A stretch of DNA of 64,000 bases, taken from NCBI RefSeq assembly GCF_002155265.1, contig NZ_CP021251.1, forward strand, positions 434,001 to 498,000, read 5' to 3'. The stretch's first letter is position 1; each line of letters opens with the position of its first letter. This stretch comes from Corynebacterium pseudotuberculosis (lineage in GTDB: Bacteria > Actinomycetota > Actinomycetes > Mycobacteriales > Mycobacteriaceae). The notes beneath the pieces are model-generated. The model saw only the letters and a program-made list of their open reading frames with translations, did no database searches and was not told the origin of the DNA. A program made the position numbers and the translations under genes. This document shows, in pieces, positions 47,484-56,424 of this stretch.

Positions 47484-47506
47484 GCCCTACGCATCATGCG
47501 TAGGGC
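47484..47506 (-). terminator. Terminator between convergent genes (minus-strand gene)
   Basis: Perfect 11-bp stem GCCCTACGCAT with ATGCGTAGGGC around one C. On the minus strand it is followed by a T-rich run (CTTTTCTTGTT), so it serves the 47527-48762 gene. Confidence 0.75.
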
Positions 47507-47508
47507 GG

Positions 47509-47528
47509 GGGAGAATTGGCGATTCTTT
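47509..47528. repeat. Palindromic mini-element on the stop codon of the 47527 gene
   Basis: GAGAATTG-G-CGATTCTTT; the minus-strand TAA stop (47529-47527) is the direct neighbour of AGAATCG. Confidence 0.65.
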
Positions 47529-48762
47529 AGAACTTGCTAAAGCGCTTGGTTAGCATTGCTTCGAGTTCTTTCCAGCCTTCTGCGTGGTCGTCGAAAGGCG
47601 GGGTCGGGGTGTAACCTGATACTTCGCTGGAGCCAAGCATATAGGAGATGTAATCCTGCATGCGAGGGTTGGCCAGGAAGTAGGAGTTAAGGGAGTCGTC
47701 TGCGGCCCAGTCGGCTGCGTCGGCAAGCAATTCGTAGGCGCGACCCATCTGCGCGGTGTCCACGGCCTCCACGCTGGAATTGATGTCGCGAACCAAACCA
47801 TTGAAGGAATAGACGTTATCAGCGTGCACGGTGACATCGAGCTCACCGGCGTTAAGCGGGACCATGAGGTCTTCCCACGTAGAGACTTTAGCTAGGTCGT
47901 GATCTTCATGCTCGACAAGCCAGCGCAAGAGCGCTTTAGACGAGGAGAAGGTGAAAATCTCACCAAACTTGCCTAGGAAGACGGGTTGAGCCTCAACGTA
48001 GGTGCGCAGGGTATAGAGGGTGCGACCGTCGATTGAGATTTTAATGGGATCGATGCCCGCTGCGGCCCAGGGGGTGGTGTCGTAGGGATCAACTTTTTCG
48101 GCTTCGGCCTTCTTTTGCTCTTCTGCCTTTTCGCGTGCGATGCGAGCGGCTTCTTCTGCATCTTTAATGCGAGAAGCAGCGTCGTCGATGGCAGCGGATT
48201 CCGTGGTGAGATCTTTGACCGTGATCAGCTTGTCTAGGCTATCGACGACCATGCCCCAATTGCTCAGAATCACACGTCCGATGGCGCTCCATTCTCCAAG
48301 GCCACCTTCTCCTGCGAAGTGATCGACGCCGCGCTCAGGGTTGCTCAGGATGGAATGAGAGGAGAAAAAGACGAGGATATCGGTAGTGCCGGTGACGTCG
48401 CCAAGGCTGCGGGCAATCTTGAAGTTGCGGGCCACGGCGGAGACGTTGTCATAAGAAGGACGCTCAGAAAGCAGTTGGGGCGTGCCGACGATGTCGAATT
48501 CTTGGCGTGCGGTGGGAACAACGCGATTAGCTGCTCCTGCGTTAAAGGAATTCCACTTAGGATGGTCGCTAAGATCGTGCTTTGCGCCGGATTCGAGGAA
48601 GAGCAGAACCTCTTCAGGGGAGGAGAAGACGTAAAGGTCGTCGCCCTTCCCTAGGAATGCTTGCCATACTGCGCCGTGTTCGCGCCACTCGGGCGCCCAG
48701 AGAGTGTAGAAGTCGCCCTCAGTCAGCGACAGTTTGACGGGAACGATTCCTTTGTTAGCCAT
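47527..48762 (-). CDS. Conserved hypothetical protein with duplicated domain
   Basis: 411 residues, no signal peptide or helix. Two halves share a pattern: GDFYTLW ... FLGKGDDLYVFSSPEEVLLFLE ... HDLSDHPKW near residues 16-75, and GRTLYTL ... FLGKFGEIFTFSSSKALLRWL ... HDLAKVSTW near 245-310. A charged coiled coil (DAASRIKDAEEAARIAREKAEE region) links them. Internal duplication is clear; function is not known. Homologues are expected in other Corynebacterium. The gene is single, convergent with the ADA-like gene. Confidence 0.8.
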   Translation of the reverse strand: MANKGIVPVKLSLTEGDFYTLWAPEWREHGAVWQAFLGKGDDLYVFSSPEEVLLFLESGAKHDLSDHPKWNSFNAGAANRVVPTARQEFDIVGTPQLLSERPSYDNVSAVARNFKIARSLGDVTGTTDILVFFSSHSILSNPERGVDHFAGEGGLGEWSAIGRVILSNWGMVVDSLDKLITVKDLTTESAAIDDAASRIKDAEEAARIAREKAEEQKKAEAEKVDPYDTTPWAAAGIDPIKISIDGRTLYTLRTYVEAQPVFLGKFGEIFTFSSSKALLRWLVEHEDHDLAKVSTWEDLMVPLNAGELDVTVHADNVYSFNGLVRDINSSVEAVDTAQMGRAYELLADAADWAADDSLNSYFLANPRMQDYISYMLGSSEVSGYTPTPPFDDHAEGWKELEAMLTKRFSKF

Positions 48763-48782
48763 GGCTATGTATCCTAGCGGGT

Positions 48783-49649
48783 TTAGTCCGTAGGTCGGAA
48801 GTAACCCTTAAAAGCCATTCCCATATTCGTTGTACGCAATGGATTTATTTGAACGGGGTTTCCTGCCTCAATGATAGTTCCGTCCCCTGCGTACATGGCC
48901 ACGTGTCCGTCCCAGACGACTAGGTCTCCAGGGAGAAGCTGCTCTCGGGTGACCTGTGTGCCTACCGTTTGTTGTTCTGCAAGGCGGGGAAGCTCTACGC
49001 CAGCTTGTCTCCATGCCCACTGCGTAAGGCCGGAACAATCGAATCCAGCAGTAGAGGTCCCTCCCCAGCGGTATGGGGTTCCCAATGCGCTTTTGGCTGC
49101 GGTTACTGCCAAGGCGCCGGGAGTTTGGCTCATACCAGCGCTTTGGGTAGTTCCATGCATGGGTGGTGCGTGAGAATCAGGCTTGTCACCGGAGCTTTCA
49201 ACACTATCTATCTCAATGCCGGCTAGCCGGTTCAATTCGGCGGTGACCCCGGCAAGCTTGATAGAAGCCGTGTGCAGGCGCGCATAGGCAAGTTGAACGT
49301 ATATTCCTGGTAGTGCCGCGATCTCCGCCAGCGCAGGTACTGAGATAGCAGGTACTGGACTAAAAACTCGGGGGAGTAAAAGTGCTGATTCCTTAAGAAA
49401 ATCGGCAGCCATATGACCAAGCTCAGTTCGGACTGCGTCAATCTCGGTATGCGCTCGAGGGAGCAATCGATGTGCATGCTCTATATCGGTGGCTAGCCTA
49501 TGGGCGTCGTCGACAAGCTTAGGGTGAGCGCCAAAAGTAGCGGCTAGGGGCAAAGCCGCGCGAAACAACGGAACACAGGGCAGTGTGAGCAGTTGCGACG
49601 GCGGTGCGAGGGTGCTCAGCATGGAGACAACTGCTGCGAGGTTAATCAC
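48783..49649 (-). CDS. NlpC/P60 peptidoglycan hydrolase
   Basis: 288 residues from GTG 49649, which overlaps the stop of the upstream small gene (GTGA). The C-terminal NlpC/P60 domain has the catalytic Cys in TAGFDCSGLTQWAW and His in GDLVVWDGHVAMYAG, with a final acidic or polar residue. It cleaves peptide cross-bridges of the cell wall. The N-terminal ~170 residues are helical and carry no clear signal peptide, which is unusual for a secreted hydrolase; export might need the helical part. KESALLLPRVF in it resembles the KESSILS peptide of the palindromic family but the DNA match is poor. Confidence 0.85.
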   Translation of the reverse strand: MINLAAVVSMLSTLAPPSQLLTLPCVPLFRAALPLAATFGAHPKLVDDAHRLATDIEHAHRLLPRAHTEIDAVRTELGHMAADFLKESALLLPRVFSPVPAISVPALAEIAALPGIYVQLAYARLHTASIKLAGVTAELNRLAGIEIDSVESSGDKPDSHAPPMHGTTQSAGMSQTPGALAVTAAKSALGTPYRWGGTSTAGFDCSGLTQWAWRQAGVELPRLAEQQTVGTQVTREQLLPGDLVVWDGHVAMYAGDGTIIEAGNPVQINPLRTTNMGMAFKGYFRPTD

Positions 49650-49915
49650 AGTGTCTCCAGTGAAAAGGCGAGGGATGTATCGGCGTTCTCCACCGCTTCG
49701 AGGCTGTGTAGGGCCTTGTCCACGAGGATTTCTGCACGGGTGCATTGCGCCGTCGACCGTGCCATAAATGCGTCGAGACAGCTGTTGTAAGCAGCAAAGA
49801 AACTGCCGAGTTCGGGAAGGCTCGCGCCGACGCTATGCGCGATGGGGACGAGAGAGGCAGCATCGTTGGCAAGCTGGGCAATGAGCGTGCGTGCGTGGTC
49901 TGGATCGATCCTCAT
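49646..49915 (-). CDS. Small helical protein coupled to the NlpC/P60 gene
   Basis: 89 residues from ATG 49915, entirely helical by pattern (HARTLIAQLANDAASLV, CTRAEILVDKALHSLEAVE). Size, helix-turn-helix form and Cys positions recall WXG100-like or ESX-associated small proteins, but no WXG motif is present. Its stop overlaps the start of the downstream NlpC/P60 gene, so the two are coupled and probably work together. It is divergent from upp. Confidence 0.6.
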   Translation of the reverse strand: MRIDPDHARTLIAQLANDAASLVPIAHSVGASLPELGSFFAAYNSCLDAFMARSTAQCTRAEILVDKALHSLEAVENADTSLAFSLETL

Positions 49916-49979
49916 GAACACTTAGACGTTTGCGAGTGTGGTTCTGGTTCCCAGTTATAAGGAGGCTACGATAGGGGGC

Positions 49980-50615
49980 ATGGAGATTACGATCGTCGAC
50001 CACCCCCTCGCGGCTTCCCGACTAAGCATTATGCGAGATAAGCGCACTAATAACGCTGGATTCCGTGCAGCGCTAGCGGACCTTGGTGCAATGCTGATCT
50101 ATGAGGCTTCCAGAAGTTTGGAGGTGGAAAACTTTCCGATGAGCACACCTGTAGCCGATACCCAAGGAATTAGGCTGCAGGATCCGCCGATCATCGTTCC
50201 TATCATTCGCGCAGGCCTAGGCATGGTGGATCCAGCGTTGTCGATGATTCCTGATGCGCAAGTGGGTTTTCTGGGGCTCGCCCGAGACGAAGAGACTCAC
50301 GAGCCGGTGCCATATTTAGAAGCACTTCCGGCGGACCTATCTGGCCGCACAGTGTTCTGTGTAGACCCTATGCTTGCTACAGGTGGCTCGTTGTTGCATG
50401 CGATTAAATTGCTGGCCGATCGCGGCGCAACAGATATTACTGCGGTGTGCATGGTGTCTGCTCAAGCGGGAGTCGATGCCCTTGCAGGGTCGGGACTGCC
50501 ATGTCGATTGGTCACTGCAACGATTGATCCTGAGCTCAACGAGAATGCATATATCGTGCCGGGCCTTGGCGACGCAGGTGATCGTCTTTACGGACCACGC
50601 AATATCGATCTTTAG
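49980..50615 (+). CDS. upp: Uracil phosphoribosyltransferase
   Basis: 211 residues from ATG 49980. It salvages uracil to UMP using PRPP. The PRPP loop is [11 protein letters not shown], and [15 protein letters not shown] and [15 protein letters not shown] are typical. Length is normal. It lies in the upp-pmmB-amidohydrolase-lpdA neighbourhood, which matches Rv3309c-Rv3303c of M. tuberculosis. Confidence 0.97.
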   Translation: MEITIVDHPLAASRLSIMRDKRTNNAGFRAALADLGAMLIYEASRSLEVENFPMSTPVADTQGIRLQDPPIIVPIIRAGLGMVDPALSMIPDAQVGFLGLARDEETHEPVPYLEALPADLSGRTVFCVDPMLATGGSLLHAIKLLADRGATDITAVCMVSAQAGVDALAGSGLPCRLVTATIDPELNENAYIVPGLGDAGDRLYGPRNIDL

Positions 50616-50816
50616 AGGTTAGCTTCCCCTTGCCGAGCTGCGCTGTATTCAGAGGCGTATAGCCTCTACCACTTTCTATAACATGTAAATTATTAATCCA
50701 CTGCGAGCCATATTAAAATTAGGGAATATTTCCCAACAGGGCTCAGCTGTAACGGTCAAGATCTTGCCCAATACATTGTGCGGACTTTGCCAATTGCAGT
50801 GGGCAGTGTGTGTTGC

Positions 50817-51254
50817 ATGGTGAATGGTTGGCAGCAGTGGCCGAGTTTTGGTCATGCGTTGAGCGTGCGATTGCGCACGCTCCGTAAGATGCGTGGCCTG
50901 AGCCAGGATCGGCTTGCAGAACTCTCTGATGTGAGCCGTAACCAAATCTCCAACCTTGAGCGCAACGAGAATAGTGTGACTAAATCGGCCGACCCTACGA
51001 TGTCCACGGTCTATCGTTTAGCTCGCGCTCTCCACGTGCCGCCTGCAGTTCTTCTCCCCGCAGCCACGGACATTGTGCAGGACATCTGCAAAGACAATGC
51101 CGCCGATCTTGGCGTAGACCTGGTGTGGCCCGCAGCCCCTGAGGACACGCTAGCTTTTGATATCCAACACCTTTATGGACTGCGCATGGGAGAGAATCCC
51201 CGCTTTGTCGATCCCTCGGGGCCTAAAGCAACACCTGGAGATGCCACCGGGTGA
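50817..51254 (+). CDS. XRE-family helix-turn-helix regulator
   Basis: 145 residues from ATG 50817; earlier in-frame starts are possible. The HTH is VRLRTLRKMRGLSQDRLAEL plus SRNQISNLERNENS, close to the Cro/C1 type. A helical C-terminal part (LARALHVPPAVLLPAA) follows. No effector domain is visible. It lies between upp and pmmB and is convergent with pmmB. Target genes cannot be named. Confidence 0.8.
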   Translation: MVNGWQQWPSFGHALSVRLRTLRKMRGLSQDRLAELSDVSRNQISNLERNENSVTKSADPTMSTVYRLARALHVPPAVLLPAATDIVQDICKDNAADLGVDLVWPAAPEDTLAFDIQHLYGLRMGENPRFVDPSGPKATPGDATG

Positions 51255-51276
51255 TGTGTGCATCTGCGAAAACTCA

Positions 51277-52878
51277 TTAAAAGCGCAGGGCTCGGCTCCG
51301 CATCTCATCGCACAATTGGGCAAGAAGTTCCTCGGCCTGTTCAACACTGGTGGCCTGAGATACCTCCAGGTACATTTTGACTTTGGATTCAGTGCCTGAT
51401 GCTCGAACAATAGCTCTGATCGAGGCATCCTCGTTGCTGCCGCTGAGCTTGAGTCCGCGAATCTCCGGTAGTTGGGTAGCTGTGACAGCAAGTCCGGCAA
51501 GCTGCTCAGGAGGGTTGGCAACCCAATCGGAAACAAGCTCTGCAGGGTCGATGGTTCTTACCGCGATCTGGGTGCCGGTGAAATAGCCATATTGACGGTA
51601 AAGATCATGAAGCGCGCTATGAAGCCCTAGCCCTAATCCCTTAAGCTCTGCAGCCCATGCACATGCCACAAGAGCTGTGACCACGCCGTCTTTGTCTCCT
51701 ACTCGGTGCAAATCTGGGGCCACGCCATTTGCTTCTTCGCACGCATAGGCAATACCACCATCTTGCGCCGCAGAGGCTGCCGCAGCCGCTAGGTTTTTGA
51801 AGCCAATGGGGGTCTCTTGATACAACCATCCGCGGTCCTTGGCCATCACACTAAGCAGCTGAGAGGAGACAGTAGTGGTAGCCACGACCGGTTGTGGAAT
51901 AGCATCTTCCGGGCTCCAATTGGGAACAAGCCGAGCAGCCAGCAAAGGGCCTAGCTCATCGCCTCTGAGCATTCGAAGAGTGCCGTGTTCGGTGCGGATC
52001 CCCACAGCGCAGCGGTCGGCATCTGGGTCTAGGGCAATGAGAACATCGGCGTCAACAGCTTCTCCGTGTTCAAGCAAAGCAGCCACTGCCGTTGGCTCTT
52101 CCGGATTTGGAAAGTCCACAGTGGGAAAGGTGGGGTCGGGATACAACTGAGAGCGGACAGGAAAAACTTGTGCAAAGCCTGCTGCCTGGAGGCAGACCTG
52201 CAAAGTGCGACCGCCCACGCCGTGCATAGCGGTAAAAGCGACGCGGAGATTAGCCCGGTCGGAGTTTACCCGTAATAAATCCGCTTGTGCGGGGATAATT
52301 GTGGAGACCGCATCATCGATGTAACGGCGGAGAAGATCTGAGCTCGGCCGTACGGAGACGCGCGGTATCTGGGAAGAATCGTCTATTCCATCGTAAATAG
52401 CCTCGATGCTGCGCGCGCTGGCGTCGATAAGCTGCCTTCCGTTGTGGCAGTAAACCTTGTAGCCGTTGTCCGCGGCTGGGTTGTGGGACGCGGTGATTTG
52501 GACGCCACCATCGAGTTCCCATTTGCGAATGAGCCAGGGGATGAGCTGAGTGGGAGCGGGCATGGGCATGAGAAAGACCTCGAACCCGGCCCCGGCGAAT
52601 ACTTCTGCTGTTGTAGTAGCAAAGGCGTGTGAACCATAGCGGGCGTCGTAGCCCACGGCAACGCGCAGCGGAGCGGCATCATCGTGGAAGACGTCGCCGA
52701 TTCCCTTGATCAGGTCCTGAGGGTAAGTCCTTGCATGAGGCGTGGGAGACGCCGCTGCTTGCTCCGCTAACCACATGGCTACCGCTGAGGTGAACTTGGT
52801 GACGTTTCCTACGTTCATCTGGTTGGAAGCTGGGCCGACGGGGGCTCGGACGCCGGCTGTGCCAAATCTTAAGGACAT
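51277..52878 (-). CDS. pmmB: Phosphomannomutase/phosphoglucomutase PmmB
   Basis: 533 residues, alpha-D-phosphohexomutase superfamily. Catalytic phosphoserine in ITASHNPAADNGYK, metal loop DPDADRCAV, sugar loop CEEANGV and phosphate loop VRASGTESKVKMY are all intact. It interconverts hexose 1- and 6-phosphates. Synteny with upp supports PmmB (Rv3308-like). A degenerate palindromic element reads AIYDGIDDSSQIPR in a surface stretch. The neighbouring GCGTCGATAAGC 12-mer encodes QLIDAS. Confidence 0.93.
   Translation of the reverse strand: MSLRFGTAGVRAPVGPASNQMNVGNVTKFTSAVAMWLAEQAAASPTPHARTYPQDLIKGIGDVFHDDAAPLRVAVGYDARYGSHAFATTTAEVFAGAGFEVFLMPMPAPTQLIPWLIRKWELDGGVQITASHNPAADNGYKVYCHNGRQLIDASARSIEAIYDGIDDSSQIPRVSVRPSSDLLRRYIDDAVSTIIPAQADLLRVNSDRANLRVAFTAMHGVGGRTLQVCLQAAGFAQVFPVRSQLYPDPTFPTVDFPNPEEPTAVAALLEHGEAVDADVLIALDPDADRCAVGIRTEHGTLRMLRGDELGPLLAARLVPNWSPEDAIPQPVVATTTVSSQLLSVMAKDRGWLYQETPIGFKNLAAAAASAAQDGGIAYACEEANGVAPDLHRVGDKDGVVTALVACAWAAELKGLGLGLHSALHDLYRQYGYFTGTQIAVRTIDPAELVSDWVANPPEQLAGLAVTATQLPEIRGLKLSGSNEDASIRAIVRASGTESKVKMYLEVSQATSVEQAEELLAQLCDEMRSRALRF
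52373..52390. repeat. Degenerate palindromic mini-element inside pmmB
   Basis: GAAGAATCG-T-CTATTCCATC, mismatches in the right arm. Reads DGIDDSSQI. Confidence 0.55.
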
Positions 52879-53155
52879 ACTGTGCCTCTTTTCGCACGTG
52901 AACTGATGGAACGGATAAGAACTGCGGAAGTGCGGAAAAATGGACCGAGATCTTAATAACCTGAATTTATAATTTTAGAGATTTCTTTCCTGGCGCGCTG
53001 GCACCTCCTGACTGTGGCTTTGCCGCGCCGGGACCATTGTGGGCGTAGTACATTTGCTACGCAGTGCTGGTTTGAGCGCCATATAGGTAGCCAGATGGGT
53101 AGCTTTTCGTGGTCGACCCTCTAGGATGAGCAATCGAGAGTGAAAGGGGTTGATC

Positions 53156-54352
53156 GTGGCTACTTCGATTTCCGAGCATGTGAACGCTTGGATCGCGGAT
53201 CATCAGGAGGAAGTAATTGGATGGCGCAGGCACCTGCATCGTTATCCTGAGCTATCGCATATGGAGTTTGCTACCACTGATTTTATCGCTAAGACTCTCA
53301 TATCTTATGGCCTGAGCCCCATAAGGTTCCCCACAACTGGTTTGATGGTCAACGTTGGGCCGAATACAGAAGAAAAAGTGGCGTTCCGAGCAGACATAGA
53401 CGCTCTCCCCATCAGCGAGCAGAATGATCTTGATTATGCTTCCCTCAATGCTGGCGTTATGCACGCCTGCGGGCACGATGTCCACGCGACAATAGCTCTA
53501 GCCACCGCATGCGCACTCGCCTCGGCAGAACTTAATATTGGTGTTCGCGTGATTTTTCAGCCGGCAGAGGAGGTCATGGATGGGGGAGCTCCAGATGTGA
53601 TCGGATATGGGGCGCTGGAAGGAATAGCCAATATCTTTGCAATCCATGCAGAACCCAAGCTTAAGGTCGGTTATGTAGGCGTGCGTACGGGAGCCATCAC
53701 AAGCGCATCTGACGTCGTCGAGGTTCATGTCACGGGACCAGGCGGGCATAGCTCGCGTCCGCACCTCACTGTGGATGTTGTGTATGCCCTTTCTAAACTG
53801 GTGGTTGACCTGCCAGGACTACTTTCTAGGCGTGTGGACCCTCGTACCGGTACGGTATTAGTGTTTGGTTCTATTAACGCAGGTTATGCCCCTAATGCTA
53901 TCCCGGAATCTGGCTCGGTGACCGGTACGATCCGTACCGCGGATATTACTGTGTGGCGGACAATGGGAGAGCTGCTCCGTGAATTGATTCCGCAAGTCCT
54001 TATGCCCACGGGGTGCGAGGTATCTATCGTGCATCATAAGGGAGTCCCTCCTGTGCTCAACGATGATGTGGCTACGGCACTGCTTGCCGACGTCGCCCGC
54101 AGTATAGACCCCAACGCAGTGGTGCAGGCACCGCAGTCATCCGGCGGCGAAGATTTTTCGTGGTACCTCGAACACGTGCCGGGATCGATGGCGCGTCTGG
54201 GATGCTGGGATGGGATCGGAGAACCCGGTGACCTGCATCAGGCGGACATCCTTATAGACGAGCGCTGCATTGCGGTCGGTGTTAAATTATTTGGCTCAGT
54301 TGTGGATCGGTATAACCACAATGCTGAACTCTTTTCCCAGCCTTCGCGGTAA
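53156..54352 (+). CDS. M20-family metallo-amidohydrolase (AmiA/AmiB1-like)
   Basis: 398 residues from GTG 53156 (GAAAGGGG ahead); a TTG at 53150 is an option. M20D peptidase/aminoacylase fold. Metal ligands are in VMHACGHDVHATIAL and FQPAEEVMDGG; a dimerisation domain begins near residue 180 and a final ligand lies in SSGGEDFSWYL. It should hydrolyse N-acyl or amide bonds of amino acids. M. tuberculosis has amiA1/amiB1 (Rv3305c/Rv3306c) in this place. Only one copy is present here. Confidence 0.9.
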   Translation: MATSISEHVNAWIADHQEEVIGWRRHLHRYPELSHMEFATTDFIAKTLISYGLSPIRFPTTGLMVNVGPNTEEKVAFRADIDALPISEQNDLDYASLNAGVMHACGHDVHATIALATACALASAELNIGVRVIFQPAEEVMDGGAPDVIGYGALEGIANIFAIHAEPKLKVGYVGVRTGAITSASDVVEVHVTGPGGHSSRPHLTVDVVYALSKLVVDLPGLLSRRVDPRTGTVLVFGSINAGYAPNAIPESGSVTGTIRTADITVWRTMGELLRELIPQVLMPTGCEVSIVHHKGVPPVLNDDVATALLADVARSIDPNAVVQAPQSSGGEDFSWYLEHVPGSMARLGCWDGIGEPGDLHQADILIDERCIAVGVKLFGSVVDRYNHNAELFSQPSR

Positions 54353-54494
54353 AACGCAGTGGCGTCGAAAAGCTCAAAACTGAGCTGACCCTGTTTTAGC
54401 CGCAGGCTTGTCGTATGTCACATGACGCGTCATGTACTGCGTTAGACTATGGGCGGATGAACTTAAACCAGCCCCACCCATGTCTGGAGGAATT

Positions 54495-55901
54495 TTGACT
54501 CGAATCGTCATTATCGGCGGCGGCCCTGCTGGATACGAGGCCGCACTTGCTGGTGCCAAATACGGCGCCGACATCACTATTATTGAAGATCGTGGCTTGG
54601 GCGGGGCCGCCGTTATCAACGATTGCGTGCCATCAAAGTCCTTTATCGCGGGCGCAAACATCAAGACAGACTTGCGCCGTGCAGATGATATGGGGCTGAA
54701 CAAGGGGATAGGCGAGGCCAATCTTCTCCTGGACGCGCTGAATGCTCGCGTGCAGGCCTTGGCAAGGGAACAATCTGGGGACATTCGCCGTTCCGTGATT
54801 AATCAGGGCGTGAGGGTGCTCGATGGGCGGGGATCCTTTGACGATTACAACCCGAAGCAGACCCTCCACTACATAAAGGCCGAACTTAACGACGGCACCG
54901 TGGAGACCATTGAATGCGATCTGGTCCTCGTAGCCACCGGTGCTACCCCGCGTATCCTTCCTGGTGCGCAGCCAGACGGAGAACGCATCCTCACCTGGCG
55001 ACAGCTCTATGACCTGAAGGATCTTCCCGATCATCTTATTGTGGTCGGATCAGGAGTGACCGGTGCGGAATTTGTTTCAGCGTTCGCAGAGCTAGGCGTC
55101 AAGGTGACCATGGTGGCCTCACGCGACCGTATCTTGCCTCACGACGATGCCGACGCAGCCGATACCCTGGAGTCGGTGCTCGCTGAACGAGGCGTCTCGT
55201 TGGAAAAGCATGCCCGTGTGGATTCTGTCTCTCGCACTGAAGATGGCGGTGTGTGCGTACGGACTTCCGACGGCCGTGAGATTTTTGGGTCCCATGCTCT
55301 TATGGCCGTAGGTTCAATTCCTAACACCAAGGATCTAGGATTGGAAAAAATCGGTGTAGAGATGACTCGGTCGGGTCATATCTGCGTAGACCGTGTCTCT
55401 CGCACCAATGTTCCCGGTGTATATGCCGGCGGTGACTGTACCGACCTGTTCCCGCTGGCTTCTGTTGCCGCCATGCAGGGACGTATTGCCATGTACCACG
55501 CGCTTGGAGAAGGCGTGAAGCCGCTGCGCTTGAAAACTGTCTCCACTGCGGTATTTACCCGCCCGGAGATTGCGGCAGTTGGCGTGACACAACACCAAAT
55601 CGAGTCCGGTGACGTTAACGCCCGTACGGTGATCCTCCCATTAGAGACCAATCCTCGTGCAAAGATGCGTTCGCTGCGCCATGGCTTTGTCAAGATGTTC
55701 TGTCGCAGGCATTCGGGCATTGTTATCGGCGGTGTCGTGGTGGCTCCTACAGCTTCAGAATTGATCCTTCCGATCGCAGTTGCTGTGACCAACCAACTCA
55801 CCGTGTCTGATCTGGCAGAAAGCTTTGCTGTTTATCCTTCGATGTCTGGCTCTATCACGGAAGCCGCGCGGCAGCTTGTGAGCCATGACGATCTGGAATA
55901 A
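54495..55901 (+). CDS. lpdA: LpdA-type NAD(P)H quinone reductase (dihydrolipoamide dehydrogenase-like)
   Basis: 468 residues from TTG 54495, chosen because GGAGG lies 5 bp before it. FAD-binding VIIGGGPAGYEAAL, NAD-binding VVGSGVTGAEFVSAF and the second FAD motif VPGVYAGGDCTDL are intact. The active-site disulfide of true lipoamide dehydrogenases is missing one Cys: INDCVPSKSF keeps only the second. This is the LpdA (Rv3303c) type, which reduces quinones and takes part in oxidant defence. It is a flavoprotein of the cytoplasm. It follows the amidohydrolase. Confidence 0.9.
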   Translation: MTRIVIIGGGPAGYEAALAGAKYGADITIIEDRGLGGAAVINDCVPSKSFIAGANIKTDLRRADDMGLNKGIGEANLLLDALNARVQALAREQSGDIRRSVINQGVRVLDGRGSFDDYNPKQTLHYIKAELNDGTVETIECDLVLVATGATPRILPGAQPDGERILTWRQLYDLKDLPDHLIVVGSGVTGAEFVSAFAELGVKVTMVASRDRILPHDDADAADTLESVLAERGVSLEKHARVDSVSRTEDGGVCVRTSDGREIFGSHALMAVGSIPNTKDLGLEKIGVEMTRSGHICVDRVSRTNVPGVYAGGDCTDLFPLASVAAMQGRIAMYHALGEGVKPLRLKTVSTAVFTRPEIAAVGVTQHQIESGDVNARTVILPLETNPRAKMRSLRHGFVKMFCRRHSGIVIGGVVVAPTASELILPIAVAVTNQLTVSDLAESFAVYPSMSGSITEAARQLVSHDDLE

Positions 55902-56424
55902 CGCCTATATTTGAAGCCTCTTATAGCCCCGCTTAGTCCTTCTGATCCTGCAGGGCCCGGAAAAGCAATATCCGGGCAGTAGGGGATGATGCGACTTGTG
56001 GGGCGTACGGGTTATATCTACTGAGAAAGATCTGCTGTCTCTCCCTGTTGTAGGGGCATCCGCGACGAATCAAACAAAATAGGGGTGGGGGAGAGATGTT
56101 TTTACAGGGAAAGCTCTTGTGCTGTTGTGAGAAACCGCATTTAGGCGCTTGTATGTGCGCGCTCTATAGATTAAAAAACCTTGGCAAACTTTGCATAAAA
56201 GGTGTAGTAAAAGTGTGAAATATGCTGTTAACCAGAAACCTGTGCTGACTCTTTTGTTGCGAGTGGGTAAACTCAACAACCGTCGTTGTAACTCTGCTCA
56301 CAAACCAGGTTTTCTGTCTGTGGGAACACCGTGTCGGTGCCTATCCGAGGTGTAAGCCCGAGGGGGATAGCTAGGCTTATGGGTAGGGTTACGTGTCTCG
56401 TTAAAACACAAGGACTCTTTAGCC
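55902..56424. other. Intergenic region lpdA-pyc
   Basis: 523 bp without a credible gene. GCCCGGA (55955-55961) pairs with TCCGGGC (55971-55977), a possible lpdA terminator without T tail. The remaining ~400 bp should carry the pyc promoter and a long 5' leader; no known riboswitch fold was recognised. Confidence 0.5.
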
